From a virus, in the IMG/VR virus record IMGVR_UViG_3300028762_000011, positions 1-64,000 of that record: a stretch of DNA of 64,000 bases; one strand, given 5' to 3'. The notes beneath the pieces are model-generated. The model was given only the letters and a program-made list of their open reading frames with translations. It was not told where the DNA came from and ran no database searches. Shown here piece after piece: positions 52,001-58,678 of the stretch (within the stretch, counting starts at the first letter, position 1; each line of letters starts with the position of its first letter). A program made the position numbers and the translations under genes.

Positions 52001-52186
52001 GTGCCGAGGCGCAGTATCGTGCTTCAGTTTGATTTTTTGGATGCGCGTATGCGGTGCCACTACGGTACCATCGGCACGCACGCTCGCTCCGACATGGACA
52101 GGCGCACTAAACAAGCCAAATTGCTCGGATTTGAAGAATATCAGCATCGCAGTGGCCGTCAGATTGGGATTCTGACAGCCTACCAT
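46091..52186 (-). CDS. DarB-like polyvalent protein: DNA methyltransferase plus SNF2-type helicase
   Basis: About 2031 residues. Opens with IFFKSEQFGLFSAPVHVG then ASVRADGTVVAPHTR, a segment common to injected polyvalent proteins. N6-adenine-type methyltransferase at about 265-480: motif I VLEPSCATGVF, catalytic motif DAVIGNAPFG (variant of NPPF/Y). Helicase at about 930-1420: DVGLGKTVRG, LVDEGQN, LLSATPTKNS, NGRGLRQG. Phage P1 DarB has the same order; it is packaged in the head and protects DNA from type I restriction. Start taken at ATG 52186, overlapping the upstream stop. Confidence 0.85.
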   Translation of the reverse strand: MVGCQNPNLTATAMLIFFKSEQFGLFSAPVHVGASVRADGTVVAPHTRIQKIKLKHDTAPRHKKLDSFIAAHGGTERLSNTLSGMTEPQRQRLIAEMAKLDGITPEQVAAKFVITVPTATVGETPDLFSAPIEPEIATESAEPATKHEITEHVTGRGKTLRGVVRHDLSADQAKAIDEYTFKKDGGWFIREKHLGTTPAISRAKAVEYSMHVAPVEPHPIEAAAPASAVEQGPFGVPAGITKARRREINQKAFDIVNSGKDITDSDRAVLRQYSGNGGCGDSLNEFYTDQEVAKSMWTVLGRLGVTHGTVLEPSCATGVFAHTAPVGVRLTGVELDPTSAAIADVLHGDRHEIVNSSLERFATSDGDRQFDAVIGNAPFGLRGSLIKDDKPELSTAEGYFLDTSLDKCKPGGVVAMIVPTGVLDSSSGRKVRQRLLCKGEFLGAIRMPNTAFEHSHTEVTTDIVFFRKRPDDVAAALKSAGRAAMKKLGVWDEDYLSGNYFEGRGADSVFGTMEAGWRAKAGIGNDITVAGSMIGVPDSISTWQPDEFKTPTPTVQEVVDALDDDGDRKRVLGAAVKRNYVVGKVGDTKTVDGIDYILQGRPPRWHRVDEFMQSADVTDAQQLARDIESAIAGGDRVGLAERVQAYVDAHGNPGKNKNLLLAASQDRVLYRLIGAVKPDGTLSDVVSGATVQRVEGSFETAAQSLAIEHDNGLFTVADLAARMDKPVADVEDHLFASSDYAYAGGDRWTTMDIYLTGDLWPKLDGVRAATAQGELREGLAEKYALQAKRLEDAIDPKSLEDVDIQVNTAFLPTTILEAYLNDKKNNSGNDWERKHPDISIKFADAWYTVTGGSEYSSAQKLLTNYLNRDGVGKKDLPDIQALNEDFKAWLLTSRYRDEVEDLYNRRFRGFVQKEFSDATIDIPGMNTEGLKQYQYAGLRWAMSAGKGIVAADVGLGKTVRGLMLARMAKINGTAQRPTFVVPKSVLANWVAEAERWFPGSRCLVIGETYTRDADGMLKSKPDDAATRARKLHDMVQNDYDFIFISQPTFSEIDIDPITKGEYVSSDFWVQRGDKKGNAGDKKLKKIREAYDQAIANREFGKRTDAIYWNDLGVDMLLVDEGQNFKNLFSAKARFGSTPKFLGGQGESMRAFDLNMKTRYLREHNDGKGIYLLSATPTKNSPLEIYSMLSHIAPEAFEQIGIRNSEEFLDRFCLFVEDKVLTTTGTIEDAMVTAGFKNLGELREIMRKYIDRKTAADVGLVLPQRDDQMHLVDMNAEQQAVYAGLRQDLIDSAKEKDATGDAHIFSIMSKMGKAALDLELLDPEKYVGEVSPKYEDAAKVIAAGAKDGGQVVFCDSVQAHQKIVEALVRAGMDRKRIAIINASEAESSSKRQNIADAFNAGKLDAVVGNTATMGEGVNLQKKTTDIHHFDFPWDPASMQQRNGRGLRQGNINEAVRIHSYMSKGSFDGYRYQSMMAKKDWQDILWTGGDTVENLAREGKLDRSDLLIMMSADPDAERAKFEADKAAAAQRYGADQTRDAAYEFKRLQLKKQSYGELKNKDNASAARLRSQIDQATNKLVKNKYFIAKEALTSKVPVVIHPETGAALSAGVGLDVAEKNGTIGKWVISSVNPISGNVSMRRYGELGNARAISVPLKEMETGVTTFNYVEADEQAVIATKLSAAAEDSVGSVVDLKSLKGMPSAVIHSNYKALQSRLKEGLRDYKWSSPYGGMGFLDASGTPVAAESYEAHKLAASDQHDIMLPTDEHREKAIQAYIDDEKAKRFTTEYVTGRNRSRPGQTVFVQRMPGKHDQSYNRWKSIGNELFGHEFEKDAKSAFHSVQGDTIRHAPTFHDAIRAAVPMADIGYGTTPKWPRKALAVLYAKAKHDGVLDKPFQEVQPKSSRGDNEVHKDIWKYGESGNALMSGIYGGGTTVRDALTTLAQHNGYADLASAMTVSSTKPETAAKDAGRLLNMPLARHSVDALRYLAAKHPDIGKTTLKDLGMQTYRQNSHLNANDLARTLDEMLPKFEEVAA

Positions 52187-52923
52187 CACGATGACTTGGT
52201 GGTTTCCTTGAAGAACAGCACAGCCTTAATCATCGCAGGCTTGTCATACGTAGCACGCACCTTGGCGACGAACTCGTCAACCGGCATGGCGGTGATCGGC
52301 CCCAGAAAGCGCGGGTCATCGTAATTGCGCAAAAATGCCGCGCGCGCCGCAGTCTCATTGGGGAAGTTGACCATCACTTTGTCCTCGTCGTAGCGCTCCC
52401 AGTCGCCGACTTTGCGCTGGCGCACCACATAGACCTGCGTGGCGTCTTCATCCGGCCCGACAAATACGTCGACCTCATCGCCATCGGTGCCTTCACTCCG
52501 GCAGAAATAGCCGTATGGGCGCACCATGGTGGTCGACCACTTGTCGCCATTCGGCTTGGTGCCGCTGCGCGTCGATCCCGCCTCGTTCTCGACGGCGATC
52601 TCAAGTCCATGCCAGGCGATGCGCCGCTTTTTGTAGTTGCCAGCGGCGATCTGGGCTTCGGTCGGTTGGGCCTTGACGAATAGCACGGACTTCACCATCG
52701 GCACCCCAGCCATATCAGCCTGTTCGCACTTGCAGATGGGGCACATACCAGGACCGCCGCAGCGCGCTTTGATCATATCGGGGCGTGGATTGACGTGGCC
52801 GTGCGACTTCCCGGCATTATGGTAGGCGGCGGCGACTGCCTGCGCGCGCGGATGTCCGGCACGAATCATTTCGGCTATGTTGGAACTGATCACGGATTGG
52901 CTGTCGCCTGATGCGAGTGGCAT
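52186..52923 (-). CDS. Polyvalent protein with inorganic-pyrophosphatase-like domain
   Basis: 245 residues. N-terminal [26 protein letters not shown] is a short helical module found at the start of phage virion proteins; a [14 protein letters not shown] zinc motif follows. After VLFVKA (about 80-85) comes the main domain: [20 protein letters not shown], then [15 protein letters not shown], as in pyrophosphatase-like domains described in polyvalent proteins. The end repeats the hydrophobic tag (VLFFKE). Lies between the minor head protein and the DarB-like gene, coupled to both. Confidence 0.65.
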   Translation of the reverse strand: MPLASGDSQSVISSNIAEMIRAGHPRAQAVAAAYHNAGKSHGHVNPRPDMIKARCGGPGMCPICKCEQADMAGVPMVKSVLFVKAQPTEAQIAAGNYKKRRIAWHGLEIAVENEAGSTRSGTKPNGDKWSTTMVRPYGYFCRSEGTDGDEVDVFVGPDEDATQVYVVRQRKVGDWERYDEDKVMVNFPNETAARAAFLRNYDDPRFLGPITAMPVDEFVAKVRATYDKPAMIKAVLFFKETTKSS

Positions 52924-55130
52924 TATTTCTTCCTCAAAATTTCACGAATGCGAGCGCCGAACTCGGCATCCTCACCCGGTAGATCATCAACCTCTTCAAG
53001 CCAGGAACCACGGCAATTATGAACTACTACGCCACGGCCAATAATGTACGATTCATCTTCTTCAACGCCAAAGTTATAAAGCAATTTATTTGTCACATGA
53101 CGCCTAGAAATAGACGATACATCCGCACTTCCAAAAGTATATTCACCAGAATGGTTAAGCGCCAAACGAGCAATCGATTCAGCCACCTTATGCGGTGATT
53201 CTTTTGCATTCAAAGAATCAAAACGCATTACATTCCAACCTGATAATTTTAGATCATCATCGCGCTTGCTATCACCGCCGCCAGATAATCTACCATGCCA
53301 TGGTTCACCATCTATTTCGACAGCAATTTTCTGTTCCGGCAATGCAATATCAATCCACCAATAACGCTTACGACCAGCAGCATCTGGATAATTTCTATCA
53401 ACTCGATGCTGAAGATCAACCGATATTCCTAGACACTCAATCATCTCGGCAATATCTTCCTCAATTGGGGATGGTGTGTAATTATGCTTTGATGCAGTCA
53501 GCCCACCTTTACGTTTTGATTCTGGAGTTTTCAACCAAGAATAACCAAGGGCACTTGAAGCAATACGTGCGCTTGCAGTTATTTCACGCCTCTGTTCGAC
53601 CGTCATGCCACGCATACGAATACGATTAGAATCAGCAGTTTGTTTTATGGCAGCGGCATATGCTATTGGATCACCAGTTGAAAATTGGTTTATTCCAAGA
53701 TGAACAGCACATTGGCTTGAGCATGATTTTATATGCGGGTGATGTGCATTAACAAACGGTTTTCTGCAAGTTTCACAAATTTTAGCTAATGCAGACACTT
53801 TATCGCCAATAACTATATCGCCAGCATTAACCCAACCCCTTTCGGTTAGAACAGGATGTTCTGGCGTCATTTCAGAAATCTTAATGCGATTTCTACCATC
53901 TTGTGAAATTTCAATCTGAATTACATCACCAGTATGACGAGCACCAGATAGAATCCATGTTACTTTCCGAAATCTACCTTTGTGTGTGAGAACTAGATCA
54001 CCAATAGAAATATCGCCAATCTTTTTCCAACCATCGACAGTATAAATATTAACATTTCTGCTGATGAAACAATTGGGATGCTGCGCGCCAGCGGCCACAT
54101 GGTACATCTCTTCCGGTTGCCTCTCGACCAATATCCCGCCTTGGCGCCGGCGCGGCGCGGCCGAGCGCCCGAGATTGGTCTTGCCGACCCATACCTGGGT
54201 ATCGCCATTCTTATCGACAGCACCCGGCGCGACAACCTCCAGCACCATGCCATCGATGCGCCTGCACCATGGGCAAGCGCCATGGTATTGCTCAAGGCGT
54301 CGCAACTTCTTGCCTTCCGGCATTGATGCCACGTAGCCCTGGTTGGAGTTCTCGACCGCTTCCGTCAACGCTATCCGCCGCCAATCCCGATTCAACTCCC
54401 CGAACGCATCAAACAAAGCCGTCTGCAAGTTGTTCATCGGAGCCGGATTACCCAAGGCATCGGCAGCCATCTTGAGTTGGATGATGGCGCGCATGGTCTT
54501 GCGGGTCGACGCCGCGAGTTCAACCACGTTTTCGCAGCCGCGCACGCGCGCGTAGTCGATGACGGCGCGCTGGACGGGAGTGAACGGGAATTCTGCGGCG
54601 GCAGCGGCGACGGTGGCAGGGAGTTTTTCGAGTAACACATCAACCTGCTTGGCCGATACCGTCGCCATGCTCGCCTGGACACGGCCCATGAGCACGGACC
54701 TGGTAGCCAGCCACTCGGCTTCGGTGCGCAGCGCATCCGGCGCCAGGTACTTGTTGCACAGCATGTCCACGCACAGCATGTAGTCATCGAGCGTGAACGT
54801 ACCCGGTGCCAGCGACTCCAGGTAGAGCTTGACCAACTTCATTTCGCTATCGGTCCAGCGCTCGTGCATGCCAGCCGGCACGACAGTGCGGTGCTGGCCG
54901 ACATGGCGCTCGCCGGCGAGCCATTGCATGAGTTCGTTTTTGAAGCCGTCGAGCCGCATCAAGCCGCGCTCGGTAAAGAGTTCGATCATGCGCGCCAGGA
55001 ACGGAGAATGGTGAACCGCCCATATCAGATCGGGATCGCCCTCACCAATGGCCTTGTGCAAGTGCTCCAGCGCGGAATTGGTATGGTCTTCGCAGCAGGC
55101 GCCGACATCGATGAGAAGTGGTTTTTCCAT
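52923..55130 (-). CDS. Mu F-like minor head protein interrupted by an intein
   Basis: 735 residues before splicing, 383 after. The host part contains [33 protein letters not shown] and QHPN then CRGSW, the conserved core of head morphogenesis proteins (Mu gpF/SPP1 gp7 type), which bind the portal. Residues 354-705 are an intein inserted exactly before the conserved Cys of HPNC. Start ATG 55130 lies six bases after a late-type -10. The host gene is GC-rich, the insert AT-rich. Confidence 0.85.
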   Translation of the reverse strand: MEKPLLIDVGACCEDHTNSALEHLHKAIGEGDPDLIWAVHHSPFLARMIELFTERGLMRLDGFKNELMQWLAGERHVGQHRTVVPAGMHERWTDSEMKLVKLYLESLAPGTFTLDDYMLCVDMLCNKYLAPDALRTEAEWLATRSVLMGRVQASMATVSAKQVDVLLEKLPATVAAAAAEFPFTPVQRAVIDYARVRGCENVVELAASTRKTMRAIIQLKMAADALGNPAPMNNLQTALFDAFGELNRDWRRIALTEAVENSNQGYVASMPEGKKLRRLEQYHGACPWCRRIDGMVLEVVAPGAVDKNGDTQVWVGKTNLGRSAAPRRRQGGILVERQPEEMYHVAAGAQHPNCFISRNVNIYTVDGWKKIGDISIGDLVLTHKGRFRKVTWILSGARHTGDVIQIEISQDGRNRIKISEMTPEHPVLTERGWVNAGDIVIGDKVSALAKICETCRKPFVNAHHPHIKSCSSQCAVHLGINQFSTGDPIAYAAAIKQTADSNRIRMRGMTVEQRREITASARIASSALGYSWLKTPESKRKGGLTASKHNYTPSPIEEDIAEMIECLGISVDLQHRVDRNYPDAAGRKRYWWIDIALPEQKIAVEIDGEPWHGRLSGGGDSKRDDDLKLSGWNVMRFDSLNAKESPHKVAESIARLALNHSGEYTFGSADVSSISRRHVTNKLLYNFGVEEDESYIIGRGVVVHNCRGSWLEEVDDLPGEDAEFGARIREILRKK
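53016..54071 (-). mobile_element. Intein with Vsr/DUF559-like endonuclease
   Basis: 352 residues, Cys1 to terminal His-Asn, next residue Cys. Block [16 protein letters not shown], block [10 protein letters not shown]-terminal GRGVVVHN. The insert has a treble-clef-like CETC...CSSQC and then a PD-(D/E)XK nuclease: [20 protein letters not shown] with [13 protein letters not shown], as in very-short-patch-repair-like homing endonucleases, not LAGLIDADG. Thus unrelated to the intein at 436-1488 in its nuclease. Confidence 0.9.
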
Positions 55131-55152
55131 TGGACTATCCTACAATCACGCA
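55131..55152 (-). promoter_or_regulatory. Putative late promoter, leaderless type (diverged)
   Basis: Minus sense: TGCGTGATTGTAGGAT, six bases, ATG 55130. TAGGAT is the proposed -10; GCGTGATTG stands where other sites have TCGTGACTTG. Confidence 0.42.
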
Positions 55153-55605
55153 CGCGCCCCTGCCGGGGGAGACTTTCGCACACCACTATGCACCCGGCAT
55201 GGCGCAACCTCGCTGCGGTGGTTTAAGCCCACTACCCGCTGACGGCGACCTTTCGGATTGCTTCAGCGTACTGTAACGACGCCGGGCACCGCGAAGGGTG
55301 CCCGGATGTGGACTATGTGTACCCGTCTCAGGCTTACCGGCCAGGTCTCTGGACCGCCGACACTCACGTTTTGAGGAAGCCATACCGTGCCAGGCTTCTG
55401 ATTCTCCAACGTCAAGCCACGTTGAAACGGCCTCAAATCCGTCAAGCAGCCGGCAATGGGCTATATTCTTGCTGGTTACGTCTCCAGCGCGGACTTCCAC
55501 CGCCGTCTTGTTTTTTGTGGCCGTAGGCTCCACTGCTCTCATCCGCCCTTGGCTTACGTGGATACGTCGCTTTCGCTCACGCCACTTATTGCCAACTTAG
55601 GATTC
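55153..55605 (-). other. Gene-free block with strong RNA structure beside tRNA genes
   Basis: About 450 bases without a convincing ORF on either strand. In minus sense it holds CCGGGCACC-CTTCGC-GGTGCCCGG (55282-55305), GGTC-CAGA-GACC, GAGC-GAAA-GC and CCCC-GGCA-GGGG hairpins, i.e. several stable stems with GNRA-like loops. It lies between the minor head gene promoter and three tRNA-like sequences. Size and place are those of large phage RNAs such as GOLLD or ROOL, but I cannot match a consensus. Confidence 0.4.
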
Positions 55606-55676
55606 TGGTGCCACTAAGAGGAATCGAACCTCTCTGATGCCGGTCCTTGGTTCCCGGCCCCAATCCAATCAAGGGC
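55606..55676 (-). tRNA. tRNA-like sequence, degenerate anticodon and D arms
   Basis: A perfect T arm (AGAGG-TTCGATT-CCTCT), acceptor 3' strand TAGTGGC with A and encoded CCA, and a 5' strand GCCCTTG pairing at six of seven positions with wobbles. The D region is only 11 bases, and the anticodon stem GCCGG/CCGGC closes a ten-base loop with no U33, so no anticodon can be assigned. Probably a decayed tRNA or a tRNA mimic. Confidence 0.45.
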
Positions 55677-55681
55677 AAATC

Positions 55682-55765
55682 TGGTGGATGCGGCTGGATT
55701 CGAACCAACGCGCTGTTAAGACCTGCTCTACAGGCAGGTGCCATCAACCACTCGGCCACGCATCC
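55682..55765 (-). tRNA. tRNA-Tyr (GTA)
   Basis: Acceptor GGATGCG/CGCATCC, discriminator A, encoded CCA. D arm GCC...GGC with GTGGTT loop, anticodon arm CCTGC-CTGTAGA-GCAGG giving GTA, long class II variable region of about 13 bases, T arm GTTGG-TTCGAAT-CCAGC. All arms pair; likely functional. Confidence 0.92.
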
Positions 55766-55973
55766 TGAAACTGGTGGAGGACTTTCACCTCCTGCCAACC
55801 GCAATTGTAATCGTACCAATGCGTTGGTCTGAATTGACTGCTTGGCACCATCGCATGCATTCTCCGATGCGGCATCAATTCTCTTCTAATCGTGGCCGAG
55901 CATCAGTGAATGCAGTCAACGACTCGGCTATTCCCCTGTACAGGGTTACCACTTTGCGCTCTCACGGTGTTTC
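55766..55973. other. Structured spacer between tRNA genes
   Basis: 208 bases without an ORF. Contains the minus-sense hairpin-like GGAGG-TGAAAGT-CCTCC directly followed by ACCA, a stem CCAAC..GCA / TGC..GTTGG, and the palindrome CCCTGTACAGGG. The first looks like a T arm without an acceptor stem, perhaps a tRNA remnant. Confidence 0.35.
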
Positions 55974-56048
55974 TGGTTGCGGGAGATGGAATCGAACCAC
56001 CGACCTTCAGTTTATGAGACTGACGAGCTACCGCTGCTCTATCCCGAC
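55974..56048 (-). tRNA. tRNA-Met (CAT)
   Basis: D arm GAGC-loop-GCTC, anticodon arm TCAGT-CTCATAA-ACTGA giving CAT, variable AGGTC, T arm GGTGG-TTCGATT-CCATC, encoded CCA. The acceptor pairs at positions 3-7 but the first two pairs (G-A and T-C) do not match; an unpaired first position recalls initiator tRNA. CAT could also be Ile if the C is modified. Confidence 0.85.
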
Positions 56049-56141
56049 ACACGAATTGGAACTTCAGTAATTGGTGCCAATTCGTGTGCTGTCTCGAAAG
56101 AGACAGCGTGCCAAGTCTTTACATCCTTGGCTGGGTAACGA

Positions 56142-56483
56142 TTACGCTGCCGGAGCGGTTGGTGCCGGGGCCGCAGCAGGCGCAGCAACCGGTGCTTCTT
56201 CCAACGCCAGCGATACGGCTTCGCCGGCGACAGTGGTAACGGTAGCGATATCGCTGGCGTTGTCGGCGGAATCGGTTGCTGTGATCGTCGCAGTGCCGAC
56301 CTTGCCGGTGCCGGTAACGACAGCGGAAACGCCATCGCCGCCTTCGACGACAGTCGCAATGGTGTCATCGGACGAAGTGAAAACGACAGCGCCGTGCGCG
56401 GAAGTGACATTGCCAGCAGCATCTTTGAAAACGGCAAGAACGGTTTCGGTGAGCACGCCACCGACTTGGAAATTGATTTGCAT
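56142..56483 (-). CDS. Ig-like (Big_2-type) virion decoration protein
   Basis: 113 residues from ATG 56483. LTETVLAVFKDAAGNVTSAHGAVVFTSSDD... and GKVGTATITATDSADNASD are the alternating strands of a bacterial Ig-like domain, ending with an Ala/Pro tail. Such small proteins sit on phage capsids or tails and bind cell-surface sugars weakly. Located among head genes. Confidence 0.7.
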   Translation of the reverse strand: MQINFQVGGVLTETVLAVFKDAAGNVTSAHGAVVFTSSDDTIATVVEGGDGVSAVVTGTGKVGTATITATDSADNASDIATVTTVAGEAVSLALEEAPVAAPAAAPAPTAPAA

Positions 56484-56614
56484 GACTTTTTCAACCTTTA
56501 TGATAGTTAACCGCCGGGCCTCATGCCTATGGCGATGGAAGAGATCGAACATAAATTTTACCTTCACGACGAACAGGCGTATTACATCAAATTTGAACAA
56601 TGCTTGTCAAGCAT

Positions 56615-56791
56615 TTATTCAACTTTTTTTGCAGCAGCCTGTTCCTTGGCGAATTCGGCGGCGCGCGCTTGGACGGCGGCAGGAGCGCCCTTCAGCAACT
56701 CAGCCATGAATTCGGCAGGCGGCTCGGTGCCGCCGTCATAGCCATCAAAGTGGCTATGTGGTATTCCTTGGATTTTCTTTTCTTCAGCCAT
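56615..56791 (-). CDS. Small protein of unknown function
   Basis: 58 residues from ATG 56791, with AGGAGGTGA upstream. AEEKKIQGIPHSHFDGYDGG then an Ala-rich helix, AAAKKVE end. Strong ribosome site supports expression. In position between the kinase and the Ig-like gene; no family recognised. Confidence 0.52.
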   Translation of the reverse strand: MAEEKKIQGIPHSHFDGYDGGTEPPAEFMAELLKGAPAAVQARAAEFAKEQAAAKKVE

Positions 56792-56803
56792 GATATTCAC
56801 CTC

Positions 56804-58375
56804 CTACAAGAACAGTATAGGCCGAATCATAGCCTTTGTCATGATCTTTTTTGGTACAAGTGCGGGCGTTCCCTTGCCGCTAATCAGTTTTGGCCCTTCT
56901 TCCTTGCTGCGGTTGTTATCATGGAATGACCACGCGTCGACATTGTTCTTGATCTTGTCGAAATTGGCTTCGTTCTCGGTGTTGCCAAGCACCACCTCTG
57001 GCGGCACGTACCGGCCGGTTTCGCCACCGCCAGCGAACCGCGACATGGCGCGCTTGGCCGCCTCTTGCCGTGGCAGATGCATGTAATGCGCTTCCGTGCG
57101 GAATCCGGCGTCTTTGAACGAGTTGATCTTGTCTTCCAGCGTCTTGCCGGTTTTCATCGTGGCATCAAGTACCACGTTGACACCCAGGATCTTGGCCATC
57201 GCCAGCACGGTATCAAGAATATGCCCAGACTCTTCATGGACTTGGTGCGCGTTCCAACCCGCATATTCCGGCAACATGCCCTTGATGTGATCGGCATCGA
57301 GTACGATCGCGTTTTCTTCCTGATAGACCTTGCCGTTCAGCGTGGACTTTCCGGATCCGCCACGGCCACCGAGCGCGATGAAGGTTGGCTTCTGACCAGG
57401 CGCCGGCGTGGCCGCCTTGACGCGTTCATTCGAAAGCAGACCAGGCACCTTCTTGCCCTTCACCTCGACGCCATCGAATATGATCTTGCGGTGCATGGCC
57501 GCACGTTCCGGGTTCCAGACGCCATCCTGCGAGTGCTCTTGATCGGTCGGCTTGACAGTCCCAAGCTTTTCTACCGTCTTGGCGGCGCGTTCGCGTACTT
57601 CTGGCGGATGCGCGGCCATGATGCTTTCCGCCGAGGCGTTCGGGTCATCGTGCTGTTTGGCGAAGTCGGCCGCACTGAACTTGTCGGGATGAATGGTTTC
57701 GTCATCGTCATGCGGCGACGCGTCCGGTTTGTCGTCGCCATACCATTGGTGCGTCACGCTGGCATGCGGTATCCTATGCGTGGCGCCGGCACCATCCTGG
57801 ACGGTGTGGCCATCGGCACCACTGGCGATTACCTTACCGTGACCCTTGAATTCACCGTGATTGAACCCGACATGCGACGGCGCGGAATCGGCATGCGCAC
57901 GCTCGCGCGGTTTGGCCTGATCGGGATTGGTCCGCACCCATTTGTTGACCTGGACCCCGTTTTTGTCTGTTATCTGTTTGCGCGACAGACCAGGGCCAGG
58001 TGGCGCGCCATTGGCCTTGGCGAACAGTATCATGCGGTTACCTCGAAGCGACTTGTCCAAAACCATATCTCCTAACCTGGCGCTGGGATCGATGCGAAGG
58101 AATTTCTTCTTGCCGGCGGCATTGCCAACGATGGCACCGTCCTCGCCCTCGTCGATGACAGTGTATTTCACCGGCGCGCGCTTCTTATGCCCGAGCACAT
58201 GCTCCCACTTGACCTGGTGCGGCTTGTTTTCGTGGTGCACAGTCACGCCATGGCACCCGATCGAGCGCACTTGACCGCACGCTGGTCCGCTTGCGTGTTG
58301 GAAATAGATTTCGTCGCCGATCTCGGTGCCGGCGGCGAAATCGGTGGCATTACCTTTGACAGCAACTCGGCCCAT
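56804..58375 (-). CDS. Polyvalent-type protein with zeta-toxin-like kinase domain
   Basis: 523 residues. The N-terminal 115 residues are a beta domain; then RMILFAKANG (about 115-123), and QITDKNGVQVNKWVRTN as in injected phage proteins. C-terminal P-loop kinase at about 330-490: FIALGGRGGSGKSTL (Walker A), VLDADHIKGMLPEY, HEESGHI and a LDATMKTGKT helix fit the zeta toxin family, which phosphorylates UDP-GlcNAc or related substrates. Ends with a hydrophobic AMIRPILFL tag. Next to the portal gene, hence probably packaged. Confidence 0.72.
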   Translation of the reverse strand: MGRVAVKGNATDFAAGTEIGDEIYFQHASGPACGQVRSIGCHGVTVHHENKPHQVKWEHVLGHKKRAPVKYTVIDEGEDGAIVGNAAGKKKFLRIDPSARLGDMVLDKSLRGNRMILFAKANGAPPGPGLSRKQITDKNGVQVNKWVRTNPDQAKPRERAHADSAPSHVGFNHGEFKGHGKVIASGADGHTVQDGAGATHRIPHASVTHQWYGDDKPDASPHDDDETIHPDKFSAADFAKQHDDPNASAESIMAAHPPEVRERAAKTVEKLGTVKPTDQEHSQDGVWNPERAAMHRKIIFDGVEVKGKKVPGLLSNERVKAATPAPGQKPTFIALGGRGGSGKSTLNGKVYQEENAIVLDADHIKGMLPEYAGWNAHQVHEESGHILDTVLAMAKILGVNVVLDATMKTGKTLEDKINSFKDAGFRTEAHYMHLPRQEAAKRAMSRFAGGGETGRYVPPEVVLGNTENEANFDKIKNNVDAWSFHDNNRSKEEGPKLISGKGTPALVPKKIMTKAMIRPILFL

Positions 58376-58677
58376 TAGTACAGCGCTAGAATCAGCGTGG
58401 CCGTCGTACCAGTTGAAAGAACCTGAGACGGCGAGATTTTCAATAGCGTACCGGCTGGGACTGCTGAGAATACAACGCTAGACCCTGCATAAAATGTCAC
58501 CGCTACCGCGCCGGCACCGCCGACCCATAAGCCCTGACATCCTACAGGGAGCGTAGTGGCGTTGCTGGGGGTAACTGCGATAGCCGACATCGCGCACTCG
58601 GTTACGCGGACACTGCCGGCTATACCTTGTACTTGAATAGATGCTTTGGTTTGAATGTCTTGAACTGTCTCTTGCAT
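58375..58677 (-). CDS. Small virion-region protein, beta-rich
   Basis: 100 residues; start two bases after the portal stop, end overlapping the kinase gene. VTPSNATTLPVGCQGLWVGGAGAVAV and VVFSAVPAGTLLKISPSQV are typical of small decoration or spike-associated proteins found after portals. No further assignment. Confidence 0.58.
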   Translation of the reverse strand: MQETVQDIQTKASIQVQGIAGSVRVTECAMSAIAVTPSNATTLPVGCQGLWVGGAGAVAVTFYAGSSVVFSAVPAGTLLKISPSQVLSTGTTATLILALY

Positions 58678-58678
58678 A

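Noticed and set aside
39828-52186. The two giant helicase genes as one protein split by an insertion of the antirepressor region
   Set aside because: Each has its own start tag and its own complete helicase motifs, and the first has a late promoter, so they are separate genes.
55186-55542. Minus-strand frame of 118 codons in the structured region
   Set aside because: No ribosome site and no recognisable protein features; hairpin content argues for RNA instead. Not fully excluded.
55774-55850. Possible further tRNA ending GGAGG-TGAAAGT-CCTCC-ACCA
   Set aside because: T-arm-like hairpin joins CCA directly with no acceptor stem and no anticodon arm can be drawn.
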